Source of the DNA: Lysobacter lycopersici
GTDB lineage: Bacteria > Pseudomonadota > Gammaproteobacteria > Xanthomonadales > Xanthomonadaceae
Reading direction: 5' to 3'
Assembly (NCBI RefSeq): GCF_007556775.1
Contig: NZ_CP041742.1
Span: 868,001-932,000 of the forward strand
Length of the DNA stretch: 64,000 nt
The notes beneath the pieces are model-generated. The model was given only the letters and a program-made list of their open reading frames with translations. It was not told the origin of the DNA and searched no databases. The position numbers and the translations under genes were made by a program. Within the stretch, counting starts at the first letter, position 1. Every line of letters starts with the position of its first letter. This document shows positions 52,626-63,384 of this stretch, in pieces.

Positions 52626-54020
52626 TCACTCCGCCTCCAGCGCCTCCGCCAGTCGTTCCACCGCGACCACTTCCATACCCTTGTAGCTTCCCGCCTTCGG
52701 CGCATTGCCTTTCGGCACGATGGCGCGCCTGAAGCCGTGCGTCGCCGCTTCCTTCAGGCGTTCCTCGCCATTGGGAACGGGGCGGATTTCGCCGGACAGG
52801 CCGACTTCGCCGAACGCGACGGTCTTCTCCGCCAGCGGCGCGTCGCGCAGCGAGGACAGCACCGCGAGCAGCACCGGCAAATCCGCCGCGGTTTCCTGCA
52901 CGCGGATGCCGCCGACGACATTCACGAACACGTCCTGGTCGGCCACGCCGATGCCGCCGTGCCGGTGCAGCACCGCGAGCAGCATCGCCATGCGGTTCTG
53001 CTCGACGCCGACCGCGACCCGGCGCGGATTCGACAGCGGCGAGGCATCCACCAGCGCCTGCACTTCGACCAGCAACGGGCGCGTGCCTTCGCGGGTGACC
53101 ATCACGCAACTGCCCGGCTGCGGCGCGGCGCTGCCGGAGAGGAAGATCGCCGAAGGATTCGGCACCTCGCGCAGTCCCTTGTCGCCCATCGCGAACACGC
53201 CCAGCTCGTTGACCGCGCCGAAACGGTTCTTGAACGCGCGCAGCACGCGGAAGCGGCTTCCCGCATCGCCTTCGAAATACAGCACCGCATCGACCATGTG
53301 CTCGAGCACGCGCGGGCCGGCGATGCCGCCTTCCTTGGTCACGTGGCCGACGAGGAACACCGCGGTGCCGGTTTCCTTGGCGTAGCGCACGAGGCGCGCA
53401 GCGCTTTCGCGCACCTGCGACACCGAGCCCGGTGCCGCGGTCAATGCTTCGGTCCACAGCGTCTGCACCGAATCGGCGACGATCAATCGCGGTCGCGATG
53501 CGGCGGCGTGCTCGAGGATGCGTTCGACGCCGGTTTCGGCCAATGCGTGCAACCCGTCGATCGGCAATCCCAGGCGTTGCGCGCGACCGGCGACCTGCGC
53601 CAGCGATTCCTCGCCGGTGACGTACAAACCGGGCAAGGATTGCGACATCTGCGCCAGCGCCTGCAGCAACAGCGTGGACTTGCCGATGCCCGGGTCGCCG
53701 CCGACCAGCACCACCGCGCCTTCGGCGAGGCCGCCGCCGAGCACGCGGTCGAGTTCGCCGATGCCGGTGGAGACGCGCGCATCCGCGTCCTGGCGCACGT
53801 CCTTCAACGCGGTGACCTTGGGCGCATCGATTTTTCCGGCCCAGCCACTGCGACGTGCAGCCGGCGGATTCGACACCGCGTTTTCCAGCACGATTTCCGA
53901 CAGCGTGTTCCACGCGCCGCAGGCCTCGCATTGGCCCTGCCATTTGGCGTAATCGGCGCCGCATTCGCCGCAGACATAGGCCGTGCGGCGTTTCGGCGAA
54001 GGTGTCTTGCTCACGGCCAT
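52626..54020 (-). CDS. radA: DNA repair protein RadA
   Basis: RadA is a RecA-like ATPase that promotes branch migration in recombinational repair. The 464-residue protein begins with a C4 zinc finger (C17, C20, C31, C34: YVCGECGADYAKWQGQCEACG), then the ATPase with Walker A GGDPGIGKSTLLLQ, the KNRFG motif (RAFKNRFGAVNELGVF), and a C-terminal Lon-protease-like domain (VNVVGGIRVQETAADLPVLLAVLSS). The start ATG at 54020 is the usual one; an in-frame codon at 54068 is less likely. Confidence 0.97.
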   Translation of the reverse strand: MAVSKTPSPKRRTAYVCGECGADYAKWQGQCEACGAWNTLSEIVLENAVSNPPAARRSGWAGKIDAPKVTALKDVRQDADARVSTGIGELDRVLGGGLAEGAVVLVGGDPGIGKSTLLLQALAQMSQSLPGLYVTGEESLAQVAGRAQRLGLPIDGLHALAETGVERILEHAAASRPRLIVADSVQTLWTEALTAAPGSVSQVRESAARLVRYAKETGTAVFLVGHVTKEGGIAGPRVLEHMVDAVLYFEGDAGSRFRVLRAFKNRFGAVNELGVFAMGDKGLREVPNPSAIFLSGSAAPQPGSCVMVTREGTRPLLVEVQALVDASPLSNPRRVAVGVEQNRMAMLLAVLHRHGGIGVADQDVFVNVVGGIRVQETAADLPVLLAVLSSLRDAPLAEKTVAFGEVGLSGEIRPVPNGEERLKEAATHGFRRAIVPKGNAPKAGSYKGMEVVAVERLAEALEAE

Positions 54021-54084
54021 GCGATGTCCCCTCGTGGATGGCGACACTGTAGCGGGGCGTCGTCCCACCGCGCGAGATCCGGAA

Positions 54085-55407
54085 TCAGGGACGATCCGCG
54101 GCGATGCGGATCACGATGCCCGCGCGGTCGTCGACGGTCCAGATCGCGCCGTCGCGCGCCACCGTGAGCCCCACCGGCGATCCCTGCGGGCGTTTGCCCG
54201 CGACCTTGTCCCAGCCCGGCGTCAGTTCGAACGCATCCGCCGACGGCGGCATCGCGTAGGGCTTCGACGCTCCGCCGTACACCGGATAGCGCGCGTTCTT
54301 CGTCGCAACCGGAACGCCATCCTCGTCCGTTGCGAACGCGACGATGCGCCCGCCGGTCATGCGGAAACCGTGCAGCGACAGCAGCAGTTTCCCGCGCAGC
54401 GAGGGGAACATCGCGCCGTCGTACCACAGCAGCGAGAGCGGCGCGGAATGCGGCGGCAGCAACAGCACCGGCGCCGTATGCGCGGAGGATGCGCAACGGA
54501 TCGTGCTGGTCGCCTTCCAGCCCGGCGTGACCGACCGGGTGTCGTAACAGTACGGCCAGCCGTAATGCTTGCCGGCCTCGATCCAGTTCACTTCATCGAA
54601 CGGATGCCAGCGGTCGTCGAAGTCGTAGCTGTTCTCGCCCTGCAGCACCGTGCCGCTGCGATGCACGCCGAGCGCCACCGAATTTCGCAGGCCGCGTGCG
54701 TACACGGTGTAATCGCGACTCCATCCGCCGTGGCCGTCGGGCGCGTAGCGACGGATGCTCGCCGCGCGTTCGCCGGATTCGCTTTGCGGACACTGATCGC
54801 CAAGCCGCTTGCCGCGTGCATCGAGGCACTGGTCGGACGGCGCGCCGATGTTCACCAGCAGCGCACCATCTTGTGCGAACGCGAATGCCGACAGCGGATG
54901 CCGGTTTTCGTGCAAACGGTTGTCGGGAAGGTTCGCGACCACGGTTTCGATGCTCGCTTGCGGATCGGCTGCATGCGGATCGAAGCGGAAGATCCGGCTC
55001 ATCTCGCCGACATAAATCTTGCCGTCCGCGCCCATCGCGATCGCATGCGGCAGGTTCAGGCCGCCGAGCATGCGCGAAACCTTCGTCGGTTCGCCGCGCT
55101 TCGTTTCGAGCTTCCACACCGCGCCACGCGTCGTGCCCCAGCCGCCGAGATCGGTGACCAGCCAGGTGTCGTCGTCGAGCTGCACGAGCTCGCGCGGAAA
55201 CAGCATGGGTCGCGTTTTGTCCGCCGCCGTCGGCCCGGCCACGAGCCCGGCGCAGAAGCCCTTCGCCATGCCGATGGACAATCGCGGCCAACCGTCGCAG
55301 GTTCCGGACGGCGCCGCGTAGGATTCGCGTCGTTCCGCGGTGGATGCAGGATTCGCCATCGCCAGCACGACCAGTGCCGCGATGCTCCATTTCATTGCGT
55401 TCGGCAT
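54085..55407 (-). CDS. Secreted sorbosone/PQQ-type glucose dehydrogenase-like beta-propeller
   Basis: This 440-residue protein has a signal peptide (WSIAALVVLAMANPASTA) and a six-bladed beta propeller of the sorbosone dehydrogenase / soluble glucose dehydrogenase class: NLPHAIAMGADGKIYVGEMSRIFRF, HPLSAFAFAQDGALLVNIGAPSDQC, YARGLRNSVALGVHRSG, GENSYDFDDRWHPFDEVNWIEAGKHYGWPYCYD, and WTVDDRAGIVIRI. Several members bind PQQ, but the cofactor here is unproven. The ATG at 55407 is favoured by GGAGG seven bases upstream. It may oxidise a sugar in the periplasm. Confidence 0.85.
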   Translation of the reverse strand: MPNAMKWSIAALVVLAMANPASTAERRESYAAPSGTCDGWPRLSIGMAKGFCAGLVAGPTAADKTRPMLFPRELVQLDDDTWLVTDLGGWGTTRGAVWKLETKRGEPTKVSRMLGGLNLPHAIAMGADGKIYVGEMSRIFRFDPHAADPQASIETVVANLPDNRLHENRHPLSAFAFAQDGALLVNIGAPSDQCLDARGKRLGDQCPQSESGERAASIRRYAPDGHGGWSRDYTVYARGLRNSVALGVHRSGTVLQGENSYDFDDRWHPFDEVNWIEAGKHYGWPYCYDTRSVTPGWKATSTIRCASSAHTAPVLLLPPHSAPLSLLWYDGAMFPSLRGKLLLSLHGFRMTGGRIVAFATDEDGVPVATKNARYPVYGGASKPYAMPPSADAFELTPGWDKVAGKRPQGSPVGLTVARDGAIWTVDDRAGIVIRIAADRP

Positions 55408-55456
55408 GATCGAGCCTCCAAGCGTGAAGGATGCCACGCTCGCCGATCCGAACAGG

Positions 55457-55476
55457 AAAAAACCCGCATTGGCGGG
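55457..55476 (-). terminator. Terminator of the 55513-55791 gene
   Basis: On the minus strand CCCGC pairs with GCGGG around CAAT, followed by six T residues (55462-55457). It stops transcription from the small gene upstream before the propeller-protein gene. Confidence 0.85.
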
Positions 55477-55512
55477 CATCCCTTCGTTACGCGAACCGAT
55501 CGGCGCGCAAGG

Positions 55513-55791
55513 TCAGGTGCGCGCCGCCTCCGGGGCTCCCTCGGCGTCGTCGGCCGCGCGTTCCTGCAACACCTTTTCCGCCGCCGCATCGGCGGCAACC
55601 CTGTGCTGCAGGGATTTGCACAATTCGATGCCTGCCGGCGTCAGGCGCAAACCCTGTTCGTCGTCCTCGATCAGGCCGCTTTCGGCCATGCGCTGCCGGA
55701 TCTCGCCATCGCCGTGCGTCAACTCGATGTGCTGGTCGATGCGCTGCAGCACGTCCAGCAGGGCGAGGTCCTCGAGCGAAATCGGGTCCAT
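55513..55791 (-). CDS. Small hypothetical protein
   Basis: This 92-residue protein starts MDPISLEDLALLDVLQRIDQHIEL and continues DGEIRQRMAESGLIEDDEQGLRLTPAGIELCKSLQ, which looks like a small winged-helix domain (LTPAGIELC resembles a wing-helix end), then a Glu/Ala-rich tail. No function is recognised. It is followed by a good terminator and preceded by tRNA-Thr on the same strand. Confidence 0.7.
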   Translation of the reverse strand: MDPISLEDLALLDVLQRIDQHIELTHGDGEIRQRMAESGLIEDDEQGLRLTPAGIELCKSLQHRVAADAAAEKVLQERAADDAEGAPEAART

Positions 55792-55813
55792 GGCGCGCTG
55801 CCTGAAGTAAGAG

Positions 55814-55889
55814 TGGTGCCGGAAATAGGATTCGAACCTACGACCTACGCATTACGAATGCGCCGCTCTACCAACTGAGCTATTCCGGC
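55814..55889 (-). tRNA. tRNA-Thr (anticodon CGT)
   Basis: This 76-base cloverleaf starts GCCGGAA and pairs with TTCCGGC, then A73 and an encoded CCA. The D arm is GCTCAGTTGGTAGAGC, the anticodon loop TTCGTAA gives CGT (reading ACG), and the T arm is GTAGG-TTCGAAT-CCTAT. It lies between ispH and a small hypothetical gene. Confidence 0.96.
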
Positions 55890-55920
55890 AAGGGCGGCAA
55901 TTCTAGCGGCTGGAGCCGGC

Positions 55921-56871
55921 TCAATCCACCAGCCGCACCCGCAACTCCTTGGGCAGGGCGAACACCATGTCCTCGGGCTCGCCGTGCAGCTCGCGCACGC
56001 CGCCGGCGCCGAGGTCGCGCAGGCGCTCCAGCACGCCCTGCACCAGCACGTCCGGGGCGGAAGCGCCGGCGGTGACGCCGACGTGGGCGCGGCCTTCGAT
56101 CCAGGCCGGGTCGATTTCGCCGGCGCCGTCGATCAGGTGCGCCTCCACGCCTTCGCGTTCGGCCAGTTCGCGCAATCGGTTGGAATTGGAACTGTTGGGC
56201 GAACCGACCACCAGCACCAGGTCGCATTCCTGCGTGAGTTCGCGCACCGCGTCCTGGCGGTTCTGCGTGGCGTAGCAGATGTCGTCGTTCTTGGGCCCCT
56301 GGATCGCCGGGAACTTCGCCCTGAGCGCGGCGATGATGTCGCGGGTGTCGTCCACCGACAGCGTGGTCTGCGTCGTGTAGGCGACGTTTTCCGGTTGCGC
56401 GAGTTCGAGCGTGGCGACGTTGTCGATGTCCTCGACGAGGTGGATGCGGCCGTTGCCACTCTCGCGATTCCACTGCCCCATCGTGCCTTCGACTTCCGGA
56501 TGCCCGGCATGGCCGATCAACACCATGTCGCGTCCGGCACGGCATTGGCGCGCGACTTCCAGGTGCACCTTCGTCACCAGCGGGCAGGTCGCGTCGAACA
56601 CCTTCAGCCCGCGTCGCGCGGCTTCGCTGCGCACCGCCTGCGACACGCCGTGCGCGGAGAAGATGACCGTCGCGTTGTCCGGCACTTCGTCCAGTTCCTC
56701 GACGAACACCGCGCCGCGCTGGCGCAGGTCGTCGACCACGAACTTGTTGTGCACGACTTCGTGGCGCACGTAGATCGGCGCGCCGAGGGTCTCGATCGCG
56801 CGCTTCACGATCTCGATCGCGCGGTCGACGCCGGCGCAGAATCCGCGTGGATTGGCGAGGACGATGTCCAT
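55921..56871 (-). CDS. ispH: 4-hydroxy-3-methylbut-2-enyl diphosphate reductase IspH
   Basis: IspH makes IPP and DMAPP from HMBPP, the last step of the MEP isoprenoid pathway, with a [4Fe-4S] cluster. The 316-residue protein has the cluster cysteines C12 ([12 protein letters not shown]), C96 ([12 protein letters not shown]) and C199 ([12 protein letters not shown]) and the [11 protein letters not shown] substrate loop. It lies 7 bases after lspA, the usual neighbour. Confidence 0.98.
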   Translation of the reverse strand: MDIVLANPRGFCAGVDRAIEIVKRAIETLGAPIYVRHEVVHNKFVVDDLRQRGAVFVEELDEVPDNATVIFSAHGVSQAVRSEAARRGLKVFDATCPLVTKVHLEVARQCRAGRDMVLIGHAGHPEVEGTMGQWNRESGNGRIHLVEDIDNVATLELAQPENVAYTTQTTLSVDDTRDIIAALRAKFPAIQGPKNDDICYATQNRQDAVRELTQECDLVLVVGSPNSSNSNRLRELAEREGVEAHLIDGAGEIDPAWIEGRAHVGVTAGASAPDVLVQGVLERLRDLGAGGVRELHGEPEDMVFALPKELRVRLVD

Positions 56872-56878
56872 TGCGGGA

Positions 56879-57382
56879 TTATCGCGCCGCGGGCTTGTTC
56901 TTGCCCGGGAAGATGCTGAACAACGCGATCATCACCGCGCCGCAGACGATGGCCGAATCGGCGATGTTGAACGCCGGGTAGTAGTAGGCGTCCTTCCAGT
57001 GCCACTGGATGAAATCGACCACGTGGCCGTGCTGCAGGCGGTCGATGACGTTGCCGATGGCGCCGCCGATCACCAGCGCGAACGGCAGCGCCGAGCGCCA
57101 GTCGCCGCGCGGCGTGCGCGACAGCCAGAACCCGAGCAGGCCGCTGACCGCGAACGCGAGCACGGTGAAGAACCAGGTCTGCCAGCCGCCGGCGTTGGCG
57201 AGGAAGCTGAAGGCCGCGCCGGTGTTGTAGGTGCGGTACCAGTTCCAGAAGCCGTCGACCACCGTCACCGCGGTGTATTCCGGCAGCGACGTGAGGACCC
57301 AGTGCTTGCTCCACTGGTCGAGGGCGATGACCAGTACGGAAACGAGCAGCCACGCCAGGGCATTCGGTCGTACGCGCATCAT
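56879..57382 (-). CDS. lspA: Prolipoprotein signal peptidase LspA
   Basis: LspA cleaves the signal peptide of lipidated prolipoproteins in the inner membrane. The 167-residue protein has four transmembrane helices and the catalytic aspartates in [15 protein letters not shown] and [16 protein letters not shown]. The start ATG overlaps the ileS stop (ATGA). Several lipoproteins are encoded in the window (10887, 15388, 47024, 51336, 52042). Confidence 0.98.
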   Translation of the reverse strand: MMRVRPNALAWLLVSVLVIALDQWSKHWVLTSLPEYTAVTVVDGFWNWYRTYNTGAAFSFLANAGGWQTWFFTVLAFAVSGLLGFWLSRTPRGDWRSALPFALVIGGAIGNVIDRLQHGHVVDFIQWHWKDAYYYPAFNIADSAIVCGAVMIALFSIFPGKNKPAAR

Positions 57383-60243
57383 CAGAACCACCTCCGGTCT
57401 TCGCCCGGCCCTTCGATGTTCGACGCGCAGCGTGCGCACAGCAACGGATGCGCCGCGTTCGATCCCACGTCGGCGCGATGGTGCCAGCAGCGGACGCATT
57501 TCGGATGCGCGGTCTTGCTGGCCACGACCGGCGGCACGATGCCGACCGGCGATTGCACGCGCACGTCGCCGCTGATGAACAGGAACCGCAGTTCATCGGC
57601 CATCGGCGCCAGCCACGCCGCTTCCCCGTCGTCGGTGGTCAGCAGCAATTCGGCTTCCAGCGCCGCACCGATATCGCCGGCCGCGCGCATCGGTTCCAGC
57701 GTCTTCGCCACCATTTCGCGCCAGTCCAGCAGGCGGTCCATGCGTTCGGCCGACAGCGGCGCATCGGGGGGCAGCGGCGCAAGTCCGTCGTACCAGACGG
57801 TGAACAGCACGTTGCCGGCGCGTTCGCCCGGGAGACCATTCCTTGGCAAATATGCCCACATTTCATCCGCGGTGAAGCTGAGGATCGGCGCGATCCAGCG
57901 CACGAAGGCCTCGGCGATGCGGAACATCGCCGACTGCGCGCTGCGGCGACCACGCGAATCCTCGCGCATCGTGTACAGCCGGTCCTTGGTCACGTCGAGG
58001 TAGAGCGAACCGAGGTCGACGCTGCAGAAGTTCATCAACGCCTGCACCACCGCGGCGAAATCGTAGTCGGAATACGCCTTCGCGATGTCCTCCTGTACCT
58101 GCCAGGCGCGATGCACGATCCAGCGGTCGAGCGCGACCATGTCGTCCAGCGGCAACAAATCCCGCGAAGGCTCGAAACCGTACAGATTGCCGAGCAGGAA
58201 GCGCGCGGTATTGCGGATGCGGCGGTAGGCGTCGGCGTTGCGCTTGAGGATTTCTTGCGACAGCGACATCTCGTTGCTGTAGTCGGCCGAGGCGATCCAC
58301 AGGCGCAGGATGTCCGCGCCCAGCGTCTTCATGATGTCCTGCGGCTCGATGCCGTTGCCCAGCGACTTCGACATCTTGCGGCCGTGCTCATCCACGGTGA
58401 AACCGTGGGTCAGGCATTGCCTGTAGGGCGCGGCCTTGTCGATGGCGACGCCGGTGAGCAGCGAAGACTGGAACCAGCCGCGATGCTGGTCCGAACCTTC
58501 GAGATACAGGTCGGCGGGTTTTCCGAGCCCGCGCGGCAACAACACCGCTTCGTGGGTCACGCCCGAATCGAACCAGACATCGAGGATGTCAGTGATCTTG
58601 TCGTAATCCTTCGCCTCGTCGCCAAGCAGTTCGGTGGCATCGAGCGAATACCAGGCATCGACGCCGCCCTGCTCCACGCGTTCGGCGACCTGACGCATCA
58701 GTTCGACGCTGCGCGGATGCGGTTCGCCGGTTTCGCGATGCACGAACAGCGCGATCGGTACGCCCCAGGTGCGCTGGCGCGAGATCGTCCAGTCCGGGCG
58801 GTCGGCGACCATGCCGGCGATGCGCGCCTCGCCCCAGGCCGGGTACCACGTCACCGTCTTGATCGCGGCCAGCGCGTCCTCGCGCAGGTTGGCCTGGGTC
58901 ATCGAGATGAACCACTGCGGCGTGGCGCGGAACGCGATCGGGGTCTTGTGCCGCCAGCAATGCGGATAGCTGTGCGTGAGTTTCGAGAACGCGAGCAGCG
59001 CTTCGTTCGCACGCAGCACCTCGACCAGCGCGTCGTTCGCCTTCCACACGTGCATGCCGGCGAGTTCGACGCCGTCGGCGGCTGGCGTGCTCGGCAAATA
59101 CACGCCGCGGCCATCGACCGGATTGAGCTGCGCGGCGGAATACTTTTCGACCAATCCGTACTTCTGCCCGACCACGAAGTCTTCCTGGCCGTGGCCCGGC
59201 GCGGTGTGCACGGCGCCGGTGCCGTCCTCGGCGCTGACGTGGTCGCCGAGCAGGATCGGGATGTCGCGTTCGGCATAGAACGGATGCGCGAAGAGCAGGC
59301 CTTCGAGCTTCGCGCCGGCGATACGGCCGTGCACGACGCCTTCATCGATGCCGTAACGTTTCAGCGCCTTTTCCGCCAGCGGTTCGGCCAGCACCAGCCA
59401 GCGGCGCGAACCGTCGGCCCTGGCCGGACCTTCGACCAGCACGTAGTCGAGTTCCGGGCCGAGCGAGATCGCCAGCGAAGCCGGCAGCGTCCACGGCGTC
59501 GTGGTCCAGATCGGCACTGCCACTTCGACATCGTCCGGAACGTCGATGCCGAACGCGCCGGCGATCTTCTTGTTCTCGCGCGCGGTGTAGGCCACGTCGA
59601 CCGCCGGCGAGACCTTGTCCTGGTATTCGATCTCGGCTTCCGCCAGCGCGGAACCGCAATCGAAGCACCAGTACACCGGCTTCACGCCGCGCAGCAGGTG
59701 TCCGTTCTCGACCACCTTGGCCAGCGCGCGAATCTCGTCGGCCTCGAACTTGAAGTCCAGCGTGCGATACGGATTTTCCCAATCGCCGAGCACGCCGAGG
59801 CGCTTGAAGTCGCGGCGCTGCACGTCGATCTGTTCGGTCGCGTATTCGCGGCACTTCTGCCGGAATTCCGCCGCATCGAGCTTCACCCCGACCTTGCCCC
59901 ACTTCTTCTCGATCGCGATCTCGATCGGCAGGCCGTGGCAATCCCAGCCCGGGACGTAGGGCGCGTCGAAGCCGGCCACGGTCTTGGATTTGACGATGAT
60001 GTCCTTGAGGATCTTGTTGACCGCGTGGCCGAGGTGGATCGCGCCGTTCGCGTACGGCGGGCCGTCGTGCAGCACGAAGCGCGGGCGGCCCGCGGCGTGG
60101 CTGCGGATGCCGGTGTACAGGCCTTCGGCTTCCCAGCGCGCGAGCGTGTCGGGTTCGCGCTTGGGCAGGTCGCCGCGCATCGGGAACGCGGTCTCCGGCA
60201 GCAGGATCGTGGCCTTGTAGGGATTGTCTTGCTTGTCGGTCAC
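57382..60243 (-). CDS. ileS: Isoleucyl-tRNA synthetase
   Basis: IleRS attaches isoleucine to tRNA-Ile and edits valine. The 953-residue class I enzyme has HIGH as [19 protein letters not shown], the editing domain ([17 protein letters not shown]), KMSKS as [14 protein letters not shown], and a C-terminal zinc site with [12 protein letters not shown] and [11 protein letters not shown]. The start is GTG at 60243, overlapping the ribF stop. The order ribF-ileS-lspA-ispH is conserved. Confidence 0.98.
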   Translation of the reverse strand: MTDKQDNPYKATILLPETAFPMRGDLPKREPDTLARWEAEGLYTGIRSHAAGRPRFVLHDGPPYANGAIHLGHAVNKILKDIIVKSKTVAGFDAPYVPGWDCHGLPIEIAIEKKWGKVGVKLDAAEFRQKCREYATEQIDVQRRDFKRLGVLGDWENPYRTLDFKFEADEIRALAKVVENGHLLRGVKPVYWCFDCGSALAEAEIEYQDKVSPAVDVAYTARENKKIAGAFGIDVPDDVEVAVPIWTTTPWTLPASLAISLGPELDYVLVEGPARADGSRRWLVLAEPLAEKALKRYGIDEGVVHGRIAGAKLEGLLFAHPFYAERDIPILLGDHVSAEDGTGAVHTAPGHGQEDFVVGQKYGLVEKYSAAQLNPVDGRGVYLPSTPAADGVELAGMHVWKANDALVEVLRANEALLAFSKLTHSYPHCWRHKTPIAFRATPQWFISMTQANLREDALAAIKTVTWYPAWGEARIAGMVADRPDWTISRQRTWGVPIALFVHRETGEPHPRSVELMRQVAERVEQGGVDAWYSLDATELLGDEAKDYDKITDILDVWFDSGVTHEAVLLPRGLGKPADLYLEGSDQHRGWFQSSLLTGVAIDKAAPYRQCLTHGFTVDEHGRKMSKSLGNGIEPQDIMKTLGADILRLWIASADYSNEMSLSQEILKRNADAYRRIRNTARFLLGNLYGFEPSRDLLPLDDMVALDRWIVHRAWQVQEDIAKAYSDYDFAAVVQALMNFCSVDLGSLYLDVTKDRLYTMREDSRGRRSAQSAMFRIAEAFVRWIAPILSFTADEMWAYLPRNGLPGERAGNVLFTVWYDGLAPLPPDAPLSAERMDRLLDWREMVAKTLEPMRAAGDIGAALEAELLLTTDDGEAAWLAPMADELRFLFISGDVRVQSPVGIVPPVVASKTAHPKCVRCWHHRADVGSNAAHPLLCARCASNIEGPGEDRRWF

Positions 60244-61196
60244 GCGATGGCTCGCAGAAGGGCTTGTTGTCGATGGAGGATGGCGCGCGCCTGCGCTTCG
60301 TCGCGATGCATCTGCGCGACCAGCGAAGGCAGGTCCGGGAATTTTTCTTCGTCGCGCAGTTTGGCGACGAATTCGACTTCGATGCGCTTGCCGTACAGGT
60401 CGCCGTCGAAATCGAACAAGTGCGCCTCGAGCAGGGGTTCGACGCCATCCACGGTCGGGCGCGTGCCGAAGCTCGATACCGAAGGCATCGGCGCGCCACC
60501 GACGCCGTGCACCAGCGTCGCGTAGATGCCGCGCAGCGCTGGTGCCTTGCCGCCGAAACGCAGGTTCGCGGTCGGGAAGCCGAGCGTGCGGCCGAGCTGT
60601 TTGCCGTGCACCACATGCCCGCCGATCGCGTAACGACGACCGAGCAGGCGTTCCGCGGAATCGAAATCGCCGGCAGCGAGCGCGGCGCGGATGCGCGTGC
60701 TCGACGCGCGTTCGCCGTCGAGCGACACCGGCGCGATTTCATTCGCGGCGAATCCGTTGTCGGCGCCCATCCTTTGCAGCAGCGCGAGATCGCCGGCGCG
60801 ACCATGGCCGAAGCGGAATCCGGGACCGACCCAGGCTTCGCGCACGCCGAGGCGTTCGACCAGCAATTCGCGCACGAAATCCTCGGCTGGCATCGCCGCC
60901 AGCTTCGCGTCGAAACGCAGCAGGCCGACGACATCCGCACCGAGATCGCGCAGGCCTTCGATCTTGGCCCGCGGCAGCATCAGTCGTGGCGGCTTCCGGT
61001 CCTTCGCGAAGAACTCGCGCGGCAGCGGTTCGAAGCTGACCGCGACCGCATCGGCATCGAGTTCGCGCGCGCGCGCTACGGCCTGCCGCACCAGCGCGCG
61101 ATGGCCGAGGTGCAGTCCGTCGAAGGCTCCGATGCAGGCCACGCTGCCGCGCGGCCCGCCCGGTGCGCCGTGGAGGTCGCGGAAAACGGGGTTCAT
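60240..61196 (-). CDS. ribF: Bifunctional riboflavin kinase / FAD synthetase
   Basis: RibF phosphorylates riboflavin to FMN and adenylates it to FAD. The 318-residue protein has the adenylyltransferase domain ([42 protein letters not shown]) and the kinase domain ([46 protein letters not shown]). It is upstream of ileS by overlap, and 40 bases after murJ. Confidence 0.97.
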   Translation of the reverse strand: MNPVFRDLHGAPGGPRGSVACIGAFDGLHLGHRALVRQAVARARELDADAVAVSFEPLPREFFAKDRKPPRLMLPRAKIEGLRDLGADVVGLLRFDAKLAAMPAEDFVRELLVERLGVREAWVGPGFRFGHGRAGDLALLQRMGADNGFAANEIAPVSLDGERASSTRIRAALAAGDFDSAERLLGRRYAIGGHVVHGKQLGRTLGFPTANLRFGGKAPALRGIYATLVHGVGGAPMPSVSSFGTRPTVDGVEPLLEAHLFDFDGDLYGKRIEVEFVAKLRDEEKFPDLPSLVAQMHRDEAQARAILHRQQALLRAIA

Positions 61197-61236
61197 GCAG
61201 CCCGCGAGTATAGCGACGATGGCTGCAATTCCGGAT

Positions 61237-62871
61237 TCAATGCTCGCGGAAATCGCGCGGGCGGAAGCCCAGCGCCAGCATCGCCAGTCCGTAGACCAGC
61301 CCGCCGCCCGCGACCAGGATGCCCAGCCAGGCGATCCGCGCCAGCGGCGGCGCGAGGGTGAAATCGGGCGCGAAATGCAGCCCGACCAACAGGAAGGCCG
61401 CCATGGCGAGATTGGCGATGGCCACGCGCCACAGGAAACTGCTCCATCCCGGTTGGGCGTCGTAGACGCCGGCCTTGCGTAGCCAGCGCCACAGCAGGAT
61501 CAGGTTGAGATAACTCGACAGCGCACTGGCAAGTCCCAGCGCGAAATGCAGGCCCGGATGCGTGGCCAAGGTTTCGACCCAGCCGCCGGTCCTCGCCGAC
61601 GCTGGCAACCGCGAGTAGAGCAGTGCCAGCAGCAGCGCGGTGAACACCATGTTCGCGATCAGCGCGGTGATGCCAGCACGCATCGGCGTGTGCGTGTCCT
61701 GGCGTGCGTAGAACGCCGGCAGCACCGTCTTCACCAGCGCGAATGCCGGCAGGCCGAAGCTGAGGCCGAACACCGACAGCGCTGCCATCCGGGTCGCGAA
61801 TTCGTCGAACTTGCCATGCTGGAAGATCGTCGCAACCAGCGGCACCGACAGCGTCATCAGGCCCAGCATCGCCGGAATGATGATGATCAAGGTCGAACGC
61901 AGGCCCCAGTCCAGCGATTTCGAGAACCCGGCGCGATCGGTGTTGACGTGGTGGCGCGCCAGCGTCGGCAGGATCACCGTGCCGAGCGCGATCCCGAACA
62001 CGCCCAGCGGCAGTTCGAGGAAACGATCGGCCGCGGACAGCCAGCTCTGTGAACCCGCGGCCAGCTTCGAGGCGACGAAGGTGTCGAACAGCAAGTTGAT
62101 CTGCGCGACCGAGGACCCGATCAGGGTCGGCACCATCAGGCGCATCACCTTGCGCACGTCGGGGTGGCTCCAGCCCCAGCGCGGCAACGCCAGCAGGTCC
62201 AGCTTCGCCAACGCCGGCATCAGGAACAGCAATTGCAGGATGCCCGCCGCCAGCACCGCCCAACCCATCGCCATGATCGGCGGATGCGCCAGCTTCGCCC
62301 CCCACCAGGCGCCGGCGATCATGCAGAGATTGAGAATGATCGGCGCCAGCGCCGGCAACCCGAAGCGTTGGTAGCTGTTGAGCGCGCCTGCCGAGAGCGC
62401 CGTCAGCGAGATGAACAACAAGAATGGGAATGTCCACCGCAGCAGGTGGATGATGAGCTCGTGCTGGCCTGCAACAGGCTTGACGTTGTTCGAGAACGCA
62501 TCCGCGAACCAGGGCGCCAGCAGCATGCCCAAGGCGGTCACCACCAACAGCACGCCGCCCAGCGTCCCCGACGTCCGCGCGACCAGCGCCTTCAGCTCGT
62601 CGTGGCTGCGCTTTTCCTTGATCTCGATGAACACGGGCACGAAGGCGGTCGAGAACGAGCCTTCGGCGAACAGGCGGCGCATGAAGTTGGGGATGCGGAA
62701 CGCGACCCAGAAGGCGTCGGTCATCGGCCCGGCGCCGAATGCGGCATTGAAGCTGATATCGCGGACCAGCCCGAACACCCGGCTGAGCATGGTCATCCCG
62801 CCGAAGGACAGGATCCCGCGGGCCATGCTCCGGTGCCTGGTCGGCGGCGGCGTCGAAGGCGCCCCGCTCAT
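61237..62871 (-). CDS. murJ: Lipid II flippase MurJ
   Basis: MurJ moves lipid II across the inner membrane for peptidoglycan synthesis. The 544-residue protein has fourteen hydrophobic helices and family signatures MTMLSRVFGLVRDISFNAAFGAGPMTDAFWVAFRIPNF, FSTAFVPVF, GLMTLSVPLVATIFQHGKFD and LVKTVLPAFYARQDTHTPM. The ATG at 62871 (MSGAPSTP) is taken; a TTG at 62916 lies within the divergent rpsT promoter region and an ATG at 62826 is a shorter option. The gene is divergent from rpsT. Confidence 0.96.
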   Translation of the reverse strand: MSGAPSTPPPTRHRSMARGILSFGGMTMLSRVFGLVRDISFNAAFGAGPMTDAFWVAFRIPNFMRRLFAEGSFSTAFVPVFIEIKEKRSHDELKALVARTSGTLGGVLLVVTALGMLLAPWFADAFSNNVKPVAGQHELIIHLLRWTFPFLLFISLTALSAGALNSYQRFGLPALAPIILNLCMIAGAWWGAKLAHPPIMAMGWAVLAAGILQLLFLMPALAKLDLLALPRWGWSHPDVRKVMRLMVPTLIGSSVAQINLLFDTFVASKLAAGSQSWLSAADRFLELPLGVFGIALGTVILPTLARHHVNTDRAGFSKSLDWGLRSTLIIIIPAMLGLMTLSVPLVATIFQHGKFDEFATRMAALSVFGLSFGLPAFALVKTVLPAFYARQDTHTPMRAGITALIANMVFTALLLALLYSRLPASARTGGWVETLATHPGLHFALGLASALSSYLNLILLWRWLRKAGVYDAQPGWSSFLWRVAIANLAMAAFLLVGLHFAPDFTLAPPLARIAWLGILVAGGGLVYGLAMLALGFRPRDFREH

Positions 62872-62907
62872 GCCTGCCCCGCCCCGGCCCGACCGGATCC
62901 AGCCTTG

Positions 62908-62936
62908 TTGACCCAAGCCATTGAATCGCCCATAAT
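62908..62936 (+). promoter_or_regulatory. rpsT: Sigma-70 promoter of rpsT
   Basis: TTGACC (62908-62913), a 17-base spacer and CATAAT (62931-62936) form a strong promoter, each hexamer matching consensus at five of six positions. A start near 62943 gives a leader of about 100 bases before the GTG codon of rpsT, long enough for the autoregulation known for S20. Confidence 0.8.
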
Positions 62937-63041
62937 TTCCGGTCTTTCCGACTCCCCTTCGCGCGGATCCTCCCGCCAGCGCAGGGTTTCCACCGACCCG
63001 ACCATCGCCCCAGCGGCGACCGACAGACCAGGATTTCCCCA

Positions 63042-63311
63042 GTGGCCAACATCAAGTCCGCCAAGAAGCGCGCCAAGCAGACCGTCGTGCGCAACGCCCG
63101 CAACGTCGCCCAGCGCTCGATGCTGCGCACCGCCGTCAAGAAGGTAGTGAAGGCGCTCGACGCCAACGACGCCGCCGGCGCCGAAACCGCCTTCGCCAGC
63201 GCGCAACCGCTGCTGGACCGCATGGCCGCCCGTGGCCTGATCCATCGCAACAAGGCCGCTCGCCACAAGAGCCGCCTGACCGCGCGGATCAAGGCGCTCA
63301 AGGCCGCCTGA
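63042..63311 (+). CDS. rpsT: 30S ribosomal protein S20
   Basis: S20 binds the 5' domain of 16S rRNA. The 89-residue basic protein reads [21 protein letters not shown] at its start and ends with [21 protein letters not shown]. The start codon is GTG; a non-ATG start is a known feature of rpsT that helps regulation by S20 itself. It is divergent from murJ, the conserved arrangement, and followed by a strong terminator. Confidence 0.98.
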   Translation: MANIKSAKKRAKQTVVRNARNVAQRSMLRTAVKKVVKALDANDAAGAETAFASAQPLLDRMAARGLIHRNKAARHKSRLTARIKALKAA

Positions 63312-63334
63312 CCGACGCTTCGGCGTCGCCGCGA

Positions 63335-63361
63335 AAGCCCCGCCATGCGCGGGGCTTTTTC
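63335..63361. terminator. Intrinsic terminator between rpsT and obgE
   Basis: A 10-bp stem AAAGCCCCGC / GCGGGGCTTT (63335-63344 with 63350-63359) closes on CATGC and runs into TTTTT (63357-63361). The flanking genes are convergent, and the A tract serves the other strand. Confidence 0.92.
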
Positions 63362-63384
63362 GTGCCCGCGCGAAACCCGCCGGC